Assembly (NCBI RefSeq): GCF_014189505.1
Contig: NZ_CP050301.1
Span: forward strand, 2,549,501-2,613,500
DNA from: Phyllobacterium sp. 628
GTDB taxonomy: Bacteria > Pseudomonadota > Alphaproteobacteria > Rhizobiales > Rhizobiaceae
Direction: 5' to 3'
DNA: 64,000 bases
This document shows, piece by piece, positions 55,246-64,000 of this stretch (within the stretch, counting starts at the first letter, position 1; the number at the start of each line of letters is the position of its first letter). Made by a program: the position numbers and the translations under genes. The notes under the pieces were generated by a model. It had not been told where the DNA came from. It made no database searches and saw nothing but the letters and a program-made list of their open reading frames with translations.

Positions 55246-55809
55246 TTGGGCCGAAAACGCACGATTGACCGGGATAAAGTGCTGGATGCGGCAGAAAGCG
55301 TTGTCGCCAAAGTTGGCGCCGCAGCGTTGACCATCGACGCTGTCGCCAAAGCTGCGGGAATCACCAAGGGCGGTGTGCAATATTGTTTCGGCACCAAAGG
55401 CGCGCTCATCGATGCAATGCTGGACCGTTGGGGCCAGGACTACGATGAGGAAGTGGCGCAGCTATCCAGCGATGCGCATGCACCCATCAGCCCGATCCGC
55501 GCCCATCTGGAGGCCACACGCAAAGGTGACGACAATTCCAATGCCAAGGCCGCCAGCCTGATGGCTTCATTGATCCAGACGCCGGAGCATTTGGGCAGCA
55601 CGCGCGAATGGTATCGAACCAGAATGGCCGATTTCGACCTCTCTACGGAAGAAGGCCGGCGCGCTCGAATGGCGTTCATTGCCACTGAAGGCGTCTTCAT
55701 GCTGCGGTTTTTTGGATTTATGGAGATCGGTAATGATGAGTGGCACGACATGTTCGATGACATCGAAACGTTGGTACTAGTGAACTCTGATCAGCCACAG
55801 AGGGATTGA
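55246..55809 (+). CDS. TetR-family transcriptional repressor
   Basis: 187 residues, starting at a TTG (55246) with GAGGAG nine bases ahead. The helix-turn-helix (TIDAVAKAAGITKGGVQYCFGTKGAL) is followed by a ligand-binding domain. It most likely represses the divergent MFS pump and itself. Confidence 0.88.
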   Translation: MGRKRTIDRDKVLDAAESVVAKVGAAALTIDAVAKAAGITKGGVQYCFGTKGALIDAMLDRWGQDYDEEVAQLSSDAHAPISPIRAHLEATRKGDDNSNAKAASLMASLIQTPEHLGSTREWYRTRMADFDLSTEEGRRARMAFIATEGVFMLRFFGFMEIGNDEWHDMFDDIETLVLVNSDQPQRD

Positions 55810-56001
55810 GAAAATTTGGCAAAAACGAGATAGATCTTACAGCGTTTGTCATATTAAGTCGCAGCCGACGAAAGCTACAGCTTCGCATCGAGACCGCTCC
55901 GAAAAGCGAGTTTGAATTAGTTTTACGATGAATTGTAAATCGTGCGGTGATAGCGTGATTTCATCCGGCACCTCCGGACATCATCAGTTTTGAGAGCCCG
56001 A

Positions 56002-56358
56002 ATGTCATTTCCAGAAGAAAAAATATGGAACGAGATCAACGAGGGCTGGTCGCGAATGTCCTTTAGAGAGCGCTTTTTATGGGAGACGATCAAGCGTCCG
56101 CCCGAAGAATGGGAAGTGCCGGAATACGGGAAATTTTGGGTAGTCGCACTCATCGGTTCGAAAGTTATTTATTTTAACCATCACGAACACGGCTTCAATC
56201 GCTCACCTTGGCATCGTTACGGATACATTGACGCCTATGAATCCCTGCAATATGGGCTTGAAATGGCCATACAAGCGCAACTCGAGATAATCAACACGGG
56301 TTATGATATCGCCCCCTCGAGAAGTCCACCAATACCCGGCGAATACCAAAAACCATAA
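56002..56358 (+). CDS. Hypothetical protein
   Basis: 118 residues from the ATG at 56002; a TTG at 55990 is in frame. It is rich in Trp, Tyr and His (NEGWSRMSFRERFLWET, FNHHEHGFNRSPWHRYGY) with one hydrophobic stretch (FWVVALIGSKVIYF). No ribosome site is strong and I do not recognise the family. It converges on the sensor kinase gene. Confidence 0.45.
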   Translation: MSFPEEKIWNEINEGWSRMSFRERFLWETIKRPPEEWEVPEYGKFWVVALIGSKVIYFNHHEHGFNRSPWHRYGYIDAYESLQYGLEMAIQAQLEIINTGYDIAPSRSPPIPGEYQKP

Positions 56359-56403
56359 ATTCAATTTGTCGACGCGACCAAAGGGATTATCTGTGAGATA
56401 AGT

Positions 56404-57813
56404 TTAAGCCAGCGGAATTCTCAACTCGGCTCTCAATCCCCCTTCGGGATCATTTTTCAGTACGATATCGCCGCCGCAGCGCTGGGCGATGTTGCGGGCA
56501 ATGGTAAGGCCAAGCCCAAAACCGCCGGTCTCCCGGTTGCGTGAGCCCTCCACCCGCCGGAATGGCTGGAAAACCTCGTCAAGTTTCTCCTGGGGAATAC
56601 CGGGGCCCTTGTCGCGAATGACAAGAACAATATCGTTTTCCACCTGCGACAGATCAACATTCGCGCTTTGACCATATTTAACCGCATTGTCGATGAGATT
56701 GGTAATACACCGCCGCAATGCGATGGGGCGGCCAAAACAGATCAGTTTGCGGGAAGCAGAACTGCTCTTGCCGAACGTCACCTCGGGATAGTTATCGGCA
56801 ATCGAATCGACCAGCGACCAGAAGTCGATCTTCTCCTGTTCCTCTTCGACAATCTCATAGGTGGCGAAATCGATCACCGAGCGTGAAATCGCTTCAATGT
56901 CATTGAGGTCCTGCATCAGGGACTGACGCAGTTGCGATTTGCGCAAAAGCTCCAGCCGCAGACGAATGCGGGTCAAGGGCGTGCGCAAATCATGTGCCAG
57001 CGCGGCAGCCAGCTGCTCGCGGTCCGCCACATATTCACGTAGCTGCGCCTGCATTGCGTTCACCGCCCGCGCCGCCGATTTGTATTCGGTACTGCCATAT
57101 TCGGGCAAAGGCGGGATTTTCACATCCTCACCAATGCGTTTGACAGCGCTTTCCAGGGCCCGATACGGCGCCGTCAATCTGCGCATGGCCCATATCGACA
57201 TGATGATGACGATTGCCGCGACCGAACCGAAAAGCGGCAGGGTTTGGGTCGTCAAAATCGGATCAATCGGTGCGACGGGCGTTACAAAATTCAACCACTG
57301 GCCGTCGCTGAATTCGATGGACGCTGCCAATCCGCCGCTCTCGCTGAAATCCTGCGCCAAATCGGTTAACTGCCGTTCGACAATTCCCACGTCAGGATTG
57401 AATGTGCTGGGATTGACGGGCATTCCCGTGACAACTTTTGGCGAATCGCGGCGAACCCGTGCATCGGTGACGCCAAACGCGGAAAACCGCGCCACAAGCA
57501 CATCTTCAAGTTCCGCCAGATTGTCATCCGCCGCGATAGCCGACTTCACGGCCGGTTCATCCGACATATAGAGCGGGCTCGATACATTCGACATGGCAGT
57601 GGCAAGGCGTGTTCTTTCCGGTGGCGGCGAAGCATAGAGCAGTTTGACCAGCGTATAGGCACGGTCGCTCAACCGGAACAGCTCTTGGATATTGTTGCCT
57701 TCATTGCGATCACGCGAAACAATCGACAAGGTCGCAATCTGCGTGGTGATCAGTCCGGTTATCAGGATCAGCAGAATCCAGCTTGGCAATGACTGGGGCA
57801 GAAACCGTTTCAT
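56404..57813 (-). CDS. Sensor histidine kinase (EnvZ/QseC-like)
   Basis: 469 residues. TM1 is at about 14-31, a periplasmic sensor follows, and TM2 is near 188-210, followed by HAMP. The H-box is ALAHDLRTPLTRIR, the N-box CITNLIDNAVKYGQ, G1 VIRDKGPGIPQ and G2 GGFGLGLTIAR. It overlaps the response regulator gene by 4 bases. The signal it senses is unknown; envelope stress is a likely role. Confidence 0.92.
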   Translation of the reverse strand: MKRFLPQSLPSWILLILITGLITTQIATLSIVSRDRNEGNNIQELFRLSDRAYTLVKLLYASPPPERTRLATAMSNVSSPLYMSDEPAVKSAIAADDNLAELEDVLVARFSAFGVTDARVRRDSPKVVTGMPVNPSTFNPDVGIVERQLTDLAQDFSESGGLAASIEFSDGQWLNFVTPVAPIDPILTTQTLPLFGSVAAIVIIMSIWAMRRLTAPYRALESAVKRIGEDVKIPPLPEYGSTEYKSAARAVNAMQAQLREYVADREQLAAALAHDLRTPLTRIRLRLELLRKSQLRQSLMQDLNDIEAISRSVIDFATYEIVEEEQEKIDFWSLVDSIADNYPEVTFGKSSSASRKLICFGRPIALRRCITNLIDNAVKYGQSANVDLSQVENDIVLVIRDKGPGIPQEKLDEVFQPFRRVEGSRNRETGGFGLGLTIARNIAQRCGGDIVLKNDPEGGLRAELRIPLA

Positions 57814-58526
57814 TCCGCCACGACCTCAGGGACGAACTGATAACCACCGCCGCGAATAGTCAGGATGATTTTGGGCGAGCGCGGATCATCTTCCATCTTG
57901 CGGCGAAGACGGCTGATCAGAATATCGACGCTGCGATCATAACCATAGGCAACATTGTTTCCGGCAAGTTCCAACAATTGATCGCGGCTGAGCATGCGCT
58001 GCGCGCTTTTCACCAAAGTCTCGAGCAGATTGAATTCACCGCTGGTCAGTTCAATCCGCACATTATCCGGTGAAATCAGCCTGCGCCGCGAGCAATCCAT
58101 CGTCCAGCCAGCAAATTTGTAGACCTGAGGCTCTATGCGCCGGTCTGTGCCGGGCGCATCGAGACGGCGCAAAACGGCCCGCACCCGCGCCAGCAATTCG
58201 CGGGGATCAAACGGCTTGGATACATAATCGTCCGCGCCCATTTCCAGCCCGACAACCCGGTCCGTGGTTTCGGTGATTGCGGTGAGCATGATAATCGGCA
58301 CACGTGAATGCATACGGATATCGCGGCAAATCTCCATGCCGCTCTTGCCCGGCAGCATGACATCGAGAATGAGCAGATCGACCGGTGTGCGGGAAAAGAT
58401 TGCCTGCATCTCGTCATTGTCGCGGGCAACAGACACCCGCATACCGCGCTTCTTCAAGAACTCATGCAGCAGATCACGGATAGCCTCATCATCATCGACA
58501 ATCAGAATATGCGGTTCGGATTTCAT
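57810..58526 (-). CDS. OmpR-type response regulator
   Basis: 238 residues from the ATG at 58526. The receiver has DDDEAIRD, the phosphoacceptor in LLILDVMLPGKSG (D51-55 region), and K in YVSKPFDPREL; the winged helix ends ILTIRGGGYQFVPE. It forms a two-gene operon with the kinase. The regulon could include the nearby RND pump, but this is only proximity. Confidence 0.92.
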   Translation of the reverse strand: MKSEPHILIVDDDEAIRDLLHEFLKKRGMRVSVARDNDEMQAIFSRTPVDLLILDVMLPGKSGMEICRDIRMHSRVPIIMLTAITETTDRVVGLEMGADDYVSKPFDPRELLARVRAVLRRLDAPGTDRRIEPQVYKFAGWTMDCSRRRLISPDNVRIELTSGEFNLLETLVKSAQRMLSRDQLLELAGNNVAYGYDRSVDILISRLRRKMEDDPRSPKIILTIRGGGYQFVPEVVAE

Positions 58527-58775
58527 GCGAATCTTTCGATGTGGCAAGTTTTGATTTGATTATCCGGCAACAGGATAAAGGCCGAAATACGCATTGACCA
58601 GCACCGCCCGGTGAATTCGCCGTGATTTACAGCGTCTGCCCAGCTCCAGAAACAATTGAGAAACAAAACTCTACAGAGCGGAAAAACCCGCGCAATAGTG
58701 ATGCCCGATAAAGAGCCCATCGATCCTGTTCAAACGCTCTGAGACAGGACCTGTTTGAGTAAACCAAAGGTTCTT

Positions 58776-59069
58776 ATGCGCAACATTCTCACCATGTCGA
58801 CACTGATTTTGACCGGCGCGGTCTACCTGACTGCACCTGTTGAAATGTCAATGGCGGATGAAACGCTCACACGCAGCGAGCTCTGCAGCAGGTTACAGCA
58901 GCAGACTCAACAAGCAATCACCGAACACGCCGTGGCAAAACGGGCAGCCAAGGCGAGAGTACTTCAACGGAAGGCGATAAAGTTTTGCGCAAGCAACAAG
59001 CAGGCGCAGGGCATTCGAACATTCGCCCAATCGTTGAAACTGCTCGGTGTACAACCGATCGATGACTGA
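58776..59069 (+). CDS. Small secreted protein, hypothetical
   Basis: 97 residues from the ATG at 58776 (AAAGG ahead). A signal peptide (ILTMSTLILTGAVYLTAPV) precedes a helical, Gln/Ala-rich region with two cysteines (SELCSRLQQQTQQAI, KAIKFCASNK). It is likely periplasmic. No family was recognised. Confidence 0.55.
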   Translation: MRNILTMSTLILTGAVYLTAPVEMSMADETLTRSELCSRLQQQTQQAITEHAVAKRAAKARVLQRKAIKFCASNKQAQGIRTFAQSLKLLGVQPIDD

Positions 59070-59111
59070 TCGACTGTATCCCACCAGCCCATTTGAAAAG
59101 GAAACTGACCA

Positions 59112-59339
59112 ATGAAAAAGTCCCTCTATACAGCTCTCGGCCTTGCTATCGCTCTTGCTGTTTCGGCTCCCGTTCTGACAGCTTCCAGCGCCAACGCTGC
59201 GACCGCTCCTGCTGCTGCAACTGCTACAACAACTGCCGTTAAGCACACAGCCAAGGCAAAGCATCACGTCAAGAAGACTGCCAAGCACAAGGCTCACAAG
59301 AAGGCTGCTGCCAAGAAGGCCGCTCCAAAGAAGGCTTAA
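59112..59339 (+). CDS. Small secreted Ala/Lys/His-rich protein
   Basis: 75 residues. A signal peptide (LGLAIALAVSAPVLTASSANA) is followed by about 50 residues that are almost only Ala, Thr, Lys and His (KHTAKAKHHVKKTAKHKAHK and AAAKKAAPKKA). In composition it resembles acid-shock (Asr-type) proteins and the histone-like tails of bacterial proteins. It may bind polyanions in the periplasm. A clear terminator follows. Confidence 0.7.
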   Translation: MKKSLYTALGLAIALAVSAPVLTASSANAATAPAAATATTTAVKHTAKAKHHVKKTAKHKAHKKAAAKKAAPKKA

Positions 59340-59684
59340 TCGTCTCCAAGCTGAATTCTTGCATTGTCTGAAACTATGCCGGTCATGGGAAACCATAGCC
59401 GGCATAGCTTTTTCGTTATAGGTGCTGTGACGTGCAGTTTTTTTTCTCCGCAGCATAAAACACAATGATTTCTGTGAGATAGCCTGCCTTTCCAGCGCGA
59501 AAACCACTCTATCAACTAGATATTGTGCCTATAGGCGAATGCCACCACAAGTTTAATTGTCCAAAATGCATTTCCCATCGTAAAATCGATTCGATGATTC
59601 TAAGGCCGATCACGGATCGCCCATGAAAAGCGGCATCCACGGTCTATTGGGCCATCGTAACGCAATCGCATGGGAGAGACGACT
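59340..59684. other. 345-base intergenic stretch
   Basis: It holds the terminator of the Ala/Lys-rich gene. Beyond it the sequence is AT-rich with no supported gene. Confidence 0.5.
59374..59413 (+). terminator. Strong intrinsic terminator
   Basis: CTATGCCGG pairs with CCGGCATAG, with an inner ATGG-GAAA-CCAT hairpin, and five Ts follow to 59413. It ends the Ala/Lys-rich gene. Confidence 0.85.
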
Positions 59685-59939
59685 ATGGGTGCAGAAGGAC
59701 TTCTGATTTTTCTATTGGTGGGACTTGTCGCTGGCTGGCTTGCCAGCATTCTTGTCGGTGGAGGCGGTTTTGGCCTCGTTGGCGATCTGGTTATTGGCGT
59801 CGTTGGCGCATTTATCGCGGGCTTCCTATTTCCACGTCTGGGCATATCGCTGGGTGCCGGCATTCTTGGTGCCATTATCTCGGCAACGATTGGCGCGGTA
59901 ATCCTGCTGGTCATTCTTCGTCTCGTTAGACGAGCCTGA
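59685..59939 (+). CDS. GlsB/YeaQ/YmgE-family small membrane protein
   Basis: 84 residues from the ATG at 59685, which has GGGAGAG ahead; an ATG at 59670 is less favoured. Three Gly-rich helices (GLVAGWLASILVGGGGFG, DLVIGVVGAFIAGFLFPRLGI, and GAIISATIGAVILLVILRLVRR) are typical of this family (PF04226). The role is unknown; members are often stress-induced. Confidence 0.88.
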   Translation: MGAEGLLIFLLVGLVAGWLASILVGGGGFGLVGDLVIGVVGAFIAGFLFPRLGISLGAGILGAIISATIGAVILLVILRLVRRA

Positions 59940-59962
59940 CACCGCCAAACATCGAAAATGAC

Positions 59963-60000
59963 AAAGCCTCCGAACCCGGCAAGGTTCGGAGGCTTTCTTT
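59963..60000. terminator. Bidirectional intrinsic terminator
   Basis: A perfect 14-bp stem (AAAGCCTCCGAACC with GGTTCGGAGGCTTT, 6-base loop) lies between the GlsB-type gene and the convergent RND gene. Confidence 0.88.
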
Positions 60001-60017
60001 GTATTCAATCGTCAGCG

Positions 60018-63000
60018 TCAGACGCGGCCGAAGTTTGCTTCGCTTTGCTGCGTCGCCGCGATCGTCTCGACCTTCTCGTCCTTGCGGGAAATGAAGGTGT
60101 AGAACATCGGTACGACAAAGAGCGTGAAGATTGTACCGACAAGAATACCCGAGAAAATCACGAGGCCAATGGAGTAACGGGCCGCGGCACCGGCACCGGT
60201 TGCCGTGATCAACGGAATAACACCAAGTGCCATCGCCGCAGTCGTCATGAGGATCGGGCGAAGACGGGTCTTTGCCGCAAGAATGATCGCATCATGCCGG
60301 GATATGCCATGCAACTCACGCTGCTGATTGGCAAACTCCACCATCAAGATACCATGCTTGGTGATCAAGCCAACGAGCGTGATCAGCCCCACCTGCGTAT
60401 AGATGTTGAGCGTTCCCAGACCGAGATTCAGCGGAACGATTGCGCCGAAGATCGACAGCGGAACCGACATCATGATGATGAACGGATCGCGGAAGCTTTC
60501 GAACTGCGCCGCAAGCACAAGGTAGATCACGATAACAGCGAGCACGAAGGCAATCAGAATTGTGTTGCCCTGCGTGATCTCCAGACGCGATTGACCGGTA
60601 TAATCCAGGAAGAAGCCATTTGGCATCAATGGACGCGCTGTATCAACCACGGCCTTCAGGCCTTCACCGGTTGTAACGCCCGGCATGGGCAGTGCGGAAA
60701 TCGTCGCCGAATTCAGCTGATTGAACTGCTCAATCGCTGCCGGAGAAGCGTTTTCCGTCACTTTGATAACTGCCGACAATGGCACCATATCGCCCGATGA
60801 ACTCTTGACGAAGTATTTGCCAAGATTTTCCGGATTGGAGCGGAAATCCTGCGGCACCTGCGGAATGATATCGTAGCTATTTGAATCGCGGTCAAACTTC
60901 GCGATTTTACCGCCACCGACCAGAAGCCCAAGCGTCTGGCCGATTTCACTGACAGGAATACCCAGAGCCGATGCACGATCACGATCAATGGTAACAGTCA
61001 CCTGCGGCGCGTTAAACGAAAGCGAATTCTGCGCGACAATGAACTTGCCCGAAGCCTGCACCTTGTTCTTTATCTCTTCTGCCACTTCGAACACCTTGTC
61101 GGCAGGACCGGTCGACTGGATAACAACCGAAATCGGCAAACCGCCGCCCGTGCCGGGCAAAGTTGGCAGCGCGAAAATATAGGCCTGCGCACCCGCCATC
61201 GGACTGATCATGCCTTGCAGTTCCTGCTGCAACTGTTTCTGCGATTTTTCACGCTGTGCCCAATCCTTGAACACCCAGATCGCAAACGCCGAGTTCGTCG
61301 TGCCAAGACCGAGAATATTGAACCTGGCTTTGAGTTCAGGCAGATCCTTGGTCAGTTTGTCGAGCTGATCGGCATAAAGCTTGGTGTAATCAGACGTTGC
61401 ATATTGTGGTGCGTTGACAAGCGAGACCAGGAAGCCGGAATCCTCTTCCGGTGCCAGTTCGGACGATGTCTTGTTGAACAGGAAAGCCGTCAATGCCACA
61501 AGCGCGATAACAATGAACAGGGTTACCGGCCGGAAAGCCAGCGATCCTGCAACACGGCGTTCATAGGCGCCTTCCAGCCAGCTGAAGCTGTTGTCAACGA
61601 TACGCTGGAAACGGCTGTGATTACCACTTTTCAGCAGCAACGCGCACATCATCGGCGAAACCGTCAAAGCAGCGACGCCGGAAATGATAACAGCACCAGC
61701 CAGCGTGAAGGCGAACTCGCGGAACAACGCGCCTGTCAGACCACCGGTAAAGCCCAGTGGCGCAAACACGGCAGCCAGCGTGATGGTCATCGCCACGATC
61801 GGGCCGGTGATTTCCTTCATGCCCTTGAGCGCGGCATCAATCGGTTTGAGCCCCTCTTCGATGTGTCGATGGATGTTTTCAAGCACCACAATCGCATCGT
61901 CGACGACAAGCCCGATCGCCAGAACCATTGCCAGCAGCGACAGCAGATTGATCGAATAGCCGAGCAGGAAGAGGAAGAAACACACGCCGACCAACGAAAT
62001 CGGAATCGTAACAACCGGAATGATGACCGAACGGAACGAGCCGAGAAACAGCAGGATGACGGCGACAACGATAAGTACCGCTTCACCAATGGTCTTGAAC
62101 ACTTCATAGATCGACGAGCTGATCTGCTCAGTCGAATCGTAAAGCATGATGATGGACATGCCTTCCGGAAGCGTCGCGTCGATTAACGGCAATTCTTTGC
62201 GCACGGCAGCGGTCATATCCAGCGGATTTGCCGACGGCGTCGGGAAAATACCAAGAAAGGTACCGCTCGATCCATTGAAGGTAACGCGCGTATCAGTATT
62301 GACGGCGCCAAGCTCAATGCGGGCAATGTCACGCAGGCGGACGATGTTGGTACCATCCGACTTGATCGGCATCGCACCGAAGGCCTCAGGCGTTTGCAAA
62401 GTCGTCTTCAGCGTGATCGGCGACGCGACATAGAGGTTTTCGATCTTGCCCGGCGCGGACAGGAAGTTTGACTGCTTGATCGCGGTCAATACTTCCGAAG
62501 CTGTTGTCTTACGTGCGGCCAGTTGAACCGGATCGATCCAGACGCGCATTGAAAACACCTGACCACCCAGAACCTGTGCATCAGCGACACCTTGAATCGT
62601 CGACATACGCGGCTGGATAACGCGCTGCAGATATTCGGTGAGCTGTACGCTGGTCATATTGGGATTTTGCACAGCCAGATACATGGTCGCGAACTCTTGA
62701 CCTGTACCCTTCTTGATCACGGGATCATCAGCTTCCGTTGGCAGATCGCCGCGAACCTGATTGACCTTGGAAATAACTTCGGTCAGGGCCGCGTCCGGAT
62801 CGGCGCCAAGTTTCATCTGCACAGTAACCGTGCTGGATGATGGCACCGATGAGGATGTGACGTAGTCAATGTTTTCCGTTGTGGTAACAGCTTTCGCAAT
62901 CGGTGCGGAAATGAATCCTTGCATCAGATCGGCGCTGGCACCAGCATAAGTTGTTGTGATGGTGATGGCCGTTTCGTCAACCTTTGGGTACTGGCGAACC

Positions 63001-63098
63001 GCAAGGTTCGACACTCCCTGGGCACCGAGCAGGATGATCATCAGGGCGACAACCGTCGACAGAACCGGACGGCGAATGAATACATCTGAGAAATTCAT
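60018..63098 (-). CDS. RND-family multidrug efflux permease (HAE1/MexB-like)
   Basis: 1026 residues, the normal length, with two large periplasmic loops and 12 predicted helices. TM4 holds the proton-relay aspartates (AIGLVVDDAIVVLENI). The start FSDVFIRRPVLSTVVALMII is typical of HAE1 pumps. It overlaps the adaptor gene by 4 bases. The outer-membrane channel is not in the window. Confidence 0.95.
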   Translation of the reverse strand: MNFSDVFIRRPVLSTVVALMIILLGAQGVSNLAVRQYPKVDETAITITTTYAGASADLMQGFISAPIAKAVTTTENIDYVTSSSVPSSSTVTVQMKLGADPDAALTEVISKVNQVRGDLPTEADDPVIKKGTGQEFATMYLAVQNPNMTSVQLTEYLQRVIQPRMSTIQGVADAQVLGGQVFSMRVWIDPVQLAARKTTASEVLTAIKQSNFLSAPGKIENLYVASPITLKTTLQTPEAFGAMPIKSDGTNIVRLRDIARIELGAVNTDTRVTFNGSSGTFLGIFPTPSANPLDMTAAVRKELPLIDATLPEGMSIIMLYDSTEQISSSIYEVFKTIGEAVLIVVAVILLFLGSFRSVIIPVVTIPISLVGVCFFLFLLGYSINLLSLLAMVLAIGLVVDDAIVVLENIHRHIEEGLKPIDAALKGMKEITGPIVAMTITLAAVFAPLGFTGGLTGALFREFAFTLAGAVIISGVAALTVSPMMCALLLKSGNHSRFQRIVDNSFSWLEGAYERRVAGSLAFRPVTLFIVIALVALTAFLFNKTSSELAPEEDSGFLVSLVNAPQYATSDYTKLYADQLDKLTKDLPELKARFNILGLGTTNSAFAIWVFKDWAQREKSQKQLQQELQGMISPMAGAQAYIFALPTLPGTGGGLPISVVIQSTGPADKVFEVAEEIKNKVQASGKFIVAQNSLSFNAPQVTVTIDRDRASALGIPVSEIGQTLGLLVGGGKIAKFDRDSNSYDIIPQVPQDFRSNPENLGKYFVKSSSGDMVPLSAVIKVTENASPAAIEQFNQLNSATISALPMPGVTTGEGLKAVVDTARPLMPNGFFLDYTGQSRLEITQGNTILIAFVLAVIVIYLVLAAQFESFRDPFIIMMSVPLSIFGAIVPLNLGLGTLNIYTQVGLITLVGLITKHGILMVEFANQQRELHGISRHDAIILAAKTRLRPILMTTAAMALGVIPLITATGAGAAARYSIGLVIFSGILVGTIFTLFVVPMFYTFISRKDEKVETIAATQQSEANFGRV

Positions 63099-64000
63099 TT
63101 TGTGGGCAGTCCCGCATCTGTGGTGTTGGCCGGGTTCACGGCATTGGCAATCGTCACCGCTCCACCAGCGTTCAAACGATTTTGACCGGCCGTTACAACG
63201 ACATCACCCGTTTTAATGCCCTTGGTAATCTCGACCAAAAGACCTGAACGGCGTCCTGGCGTAACGAAAACCTGAGCAAGAACAAATCGCTCTTCTTTCT
63301 TGGCTGCATCAGCCGGCTTCGCCGCATCCGTCGGCTTGGCTGCGTCTGCAGGTTTTGCTGCATCGGCCGCCTTGGCTGGATCTTCCTTCTTTTCCTCAGG
63401 ACGAAGAACAAAGATGTAATCGCCATAAAGGCTAGAAACGAGCGCGGTCTGCGGCAAGGTGAAGACATTGTCTTCCTGTGGAAGCGTGACGTAAACCTGC
63501 GCAAACTGACCGGGACGCAGCTTGCCGTCCTTGTTGTCAACCTTCGCACGAACGGAAACCAGACGTGTTGCCGGATCAATGCGGGGCTCAACAGCGGTGA
63601 TGACACCGTCATAGGGCTGTTCGACGTCAGTCAGTTTCATCTTGATCGGCTGACCAATTTTCACCTGCTGAAGGTTCTGCTCGTTGACCGTGAAGTCTAC
63701 ACGCATGGTAGCAAGATCCTGCAACGAAACCACGACCTTACCCGGTGACAGGTACTGGCCAAGTTCGATTTGCGGAATACCAACGGTGCCCTTGAACGGC
63801 GCTTTGAGCAGTTTCTGGTCCATTACGGCTTGCAATTTGGCGATCTCGGCCTTCTTGGCCAAGGATGCAGCCTGCGCCGTATCAACATTGGATTCCGCGC
63901 CCACACCGCGTGTGTTCAGCGTACGGGCACGCGCCAGCGTCTGGTCGTTCAGAACGTCCTGAGCCTGCGCGGCAACGATGTCAGCCTTCTCAATGGCATC
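63095..64000 (-). CDS. RND efflux periplasmic adaptor (MFP), N-terminal end cut by window edge
   Basis: 302 residues are visible and the frame stays open at the right edge, so the start and signal peptide are missing. The lipoyl/barrel part reads KAPFKGTVGIPQIELGQYLSPG, and beta-barrel DPATRLVSVRAKVDNKDGKLRPG follows. An insert of about 35 residues in the membrane-proximal domain is made of A/K/P/D repeats. It links the pump to the outer-membrane channel. Confidence 0.92.
   Translation of the reverse strand, partial: DAIEKADIVAAQAQDVLNDQTLARARTLNTRGVGAESNVDTAQAASLAKKAEIAKLQAVMDQKLLKAPFKGTVGIPQIELGQYLSPGKVVVSLQDLATMRVDFTVNEQNLQQVKIGQPIKMKLTDVEQPYDGVITAVEPRIDPATRLVSVRAKVDNKDGKLRPGQFAQVYVTLPQEDNVFTLPQTALVSSLYGDYIFVLRPEEKKEDPAKAADAAKPADAAKPTDAAKPADAAKKEERFVLAQVFVTPGRRSGLLVEITKGIKTGDVVVTAGQNRLNAGGAVTIANAVNPANTTDAGLPTK
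63301..63380 (-). repeat. Ala-Lys-Pro-rich repeat in the adaptor protein
   Basis: The segment reads AKAADAAKPADAAKPTDAAK and then PADAAK, imperfect repeats of a 6-residue A-K-P-x-D-A unit. It is a low-complexity insertion that may vary in length between strains. Confidence 0.75.

Noticed and set aside
61215-62186. Long antisense frame (323 codons) inside the RND gene
   Set aside because: The product is Arg/Gln/Asp-rich low-quality sequence typical of an antisense shadow, and the RND protein is complete.
1-64000. CRISPR array, insertion sequence, integrase or rRNA
   Set aside because: No spaced direct repeats, transposase or integrase motifs, or rRNA sequence were seen on reading.

Overview
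The window looks like a chromosomal segment of an alphaproteobacterium of the order Hyphomicrobiales (Rhizobiales), most like the Brucella/Ochrobactrum group. This rests on gene content: RirA and Irr-type iron control motifs, phosphatidylcholine synthase, an IalB-family protein, HspQ, and the sdhE-mfd / recG / glmS / glmU arrangement. The species assignment is inference; no marker gene such as 16S rRNA is present.

Layout. 1-3.1 kb: an ECF sigma factor cut by the left edge, a secreted TPR protein, a Tim44-like membrane protein and a small secreted-repeat protein. 3.2-5.2 kb: an OmpR-type response regulator and a sensor kinase whose gene carries a 1-base frameshift. 5.3-12.0 kb: a tightly coupled eight-gene operon (HAD phosphatase, class III aminotransferase, arginase-fold protein, SMR-type transporter, membrane desaturase, alpha/beta hydrolase with a cysteine nucleophile, FemAB/GNAT-like acyltransferase, second SMR-type transporter). 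I read it as an uncharacterised pathway that makes an amine, joins it to a modified fatty chain and moves the product across the membrane, possibly under the adjacent two-component system. It is the best candidate for an undescribed system.

12-18.6 kb: small membrane proteins including an 81-residue paralogue pair, a decayed old-yellow-enzyme gene, a DUF883 protein, a possible spanin-like protein, then an iron block: rirA with an IRO-like box and an Irr-type (ICE) box, a heme-degrading monooxygenase with a C-terminal frameshift, and bfd-bfr with its own ICE-like box. 18.7-23.4 kb: a BMP-type nucleoside ABC transporter. 23.5-31 kb: quinone oxidoreductase, pcs, a UbiH-like monooxygenase, mntH behind a 17-bp palindrome, a protein methyltransferase, an AEC permease, hspQ and an IalB-family protein. 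31-43.8 kb: a YejA-like binding protein, a FrnE-like DsbA protein, mfd, sdhE, recG, glmS, glmU and ccdA.

44-56.4 kb follows a tRNA-Lys and looks accessory: a methyltransferase and a frameshifted hydrolase diverging from a perfect inverted repeat, small ORFs, three glycosyltransferase-like genes, a GNAT enzyme, a LysR / RidA / SDR / SnoaL group and a TetR-MFS pair. 56.4-64 kb: a second two-component system, two small secreted proteins, a GlsB-type membrane protein, and an RND efflux pump whose adaptor runs off the right edge. Four reading-frame disruptions were seen (sensor kinase, OYE remnant, heme monooxygenase, alpha/beta hydrolase); assembly error and true decay cannot be told apart from this sequence alone. 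No rRNA, CRISPR array, integrase or transposase was found.
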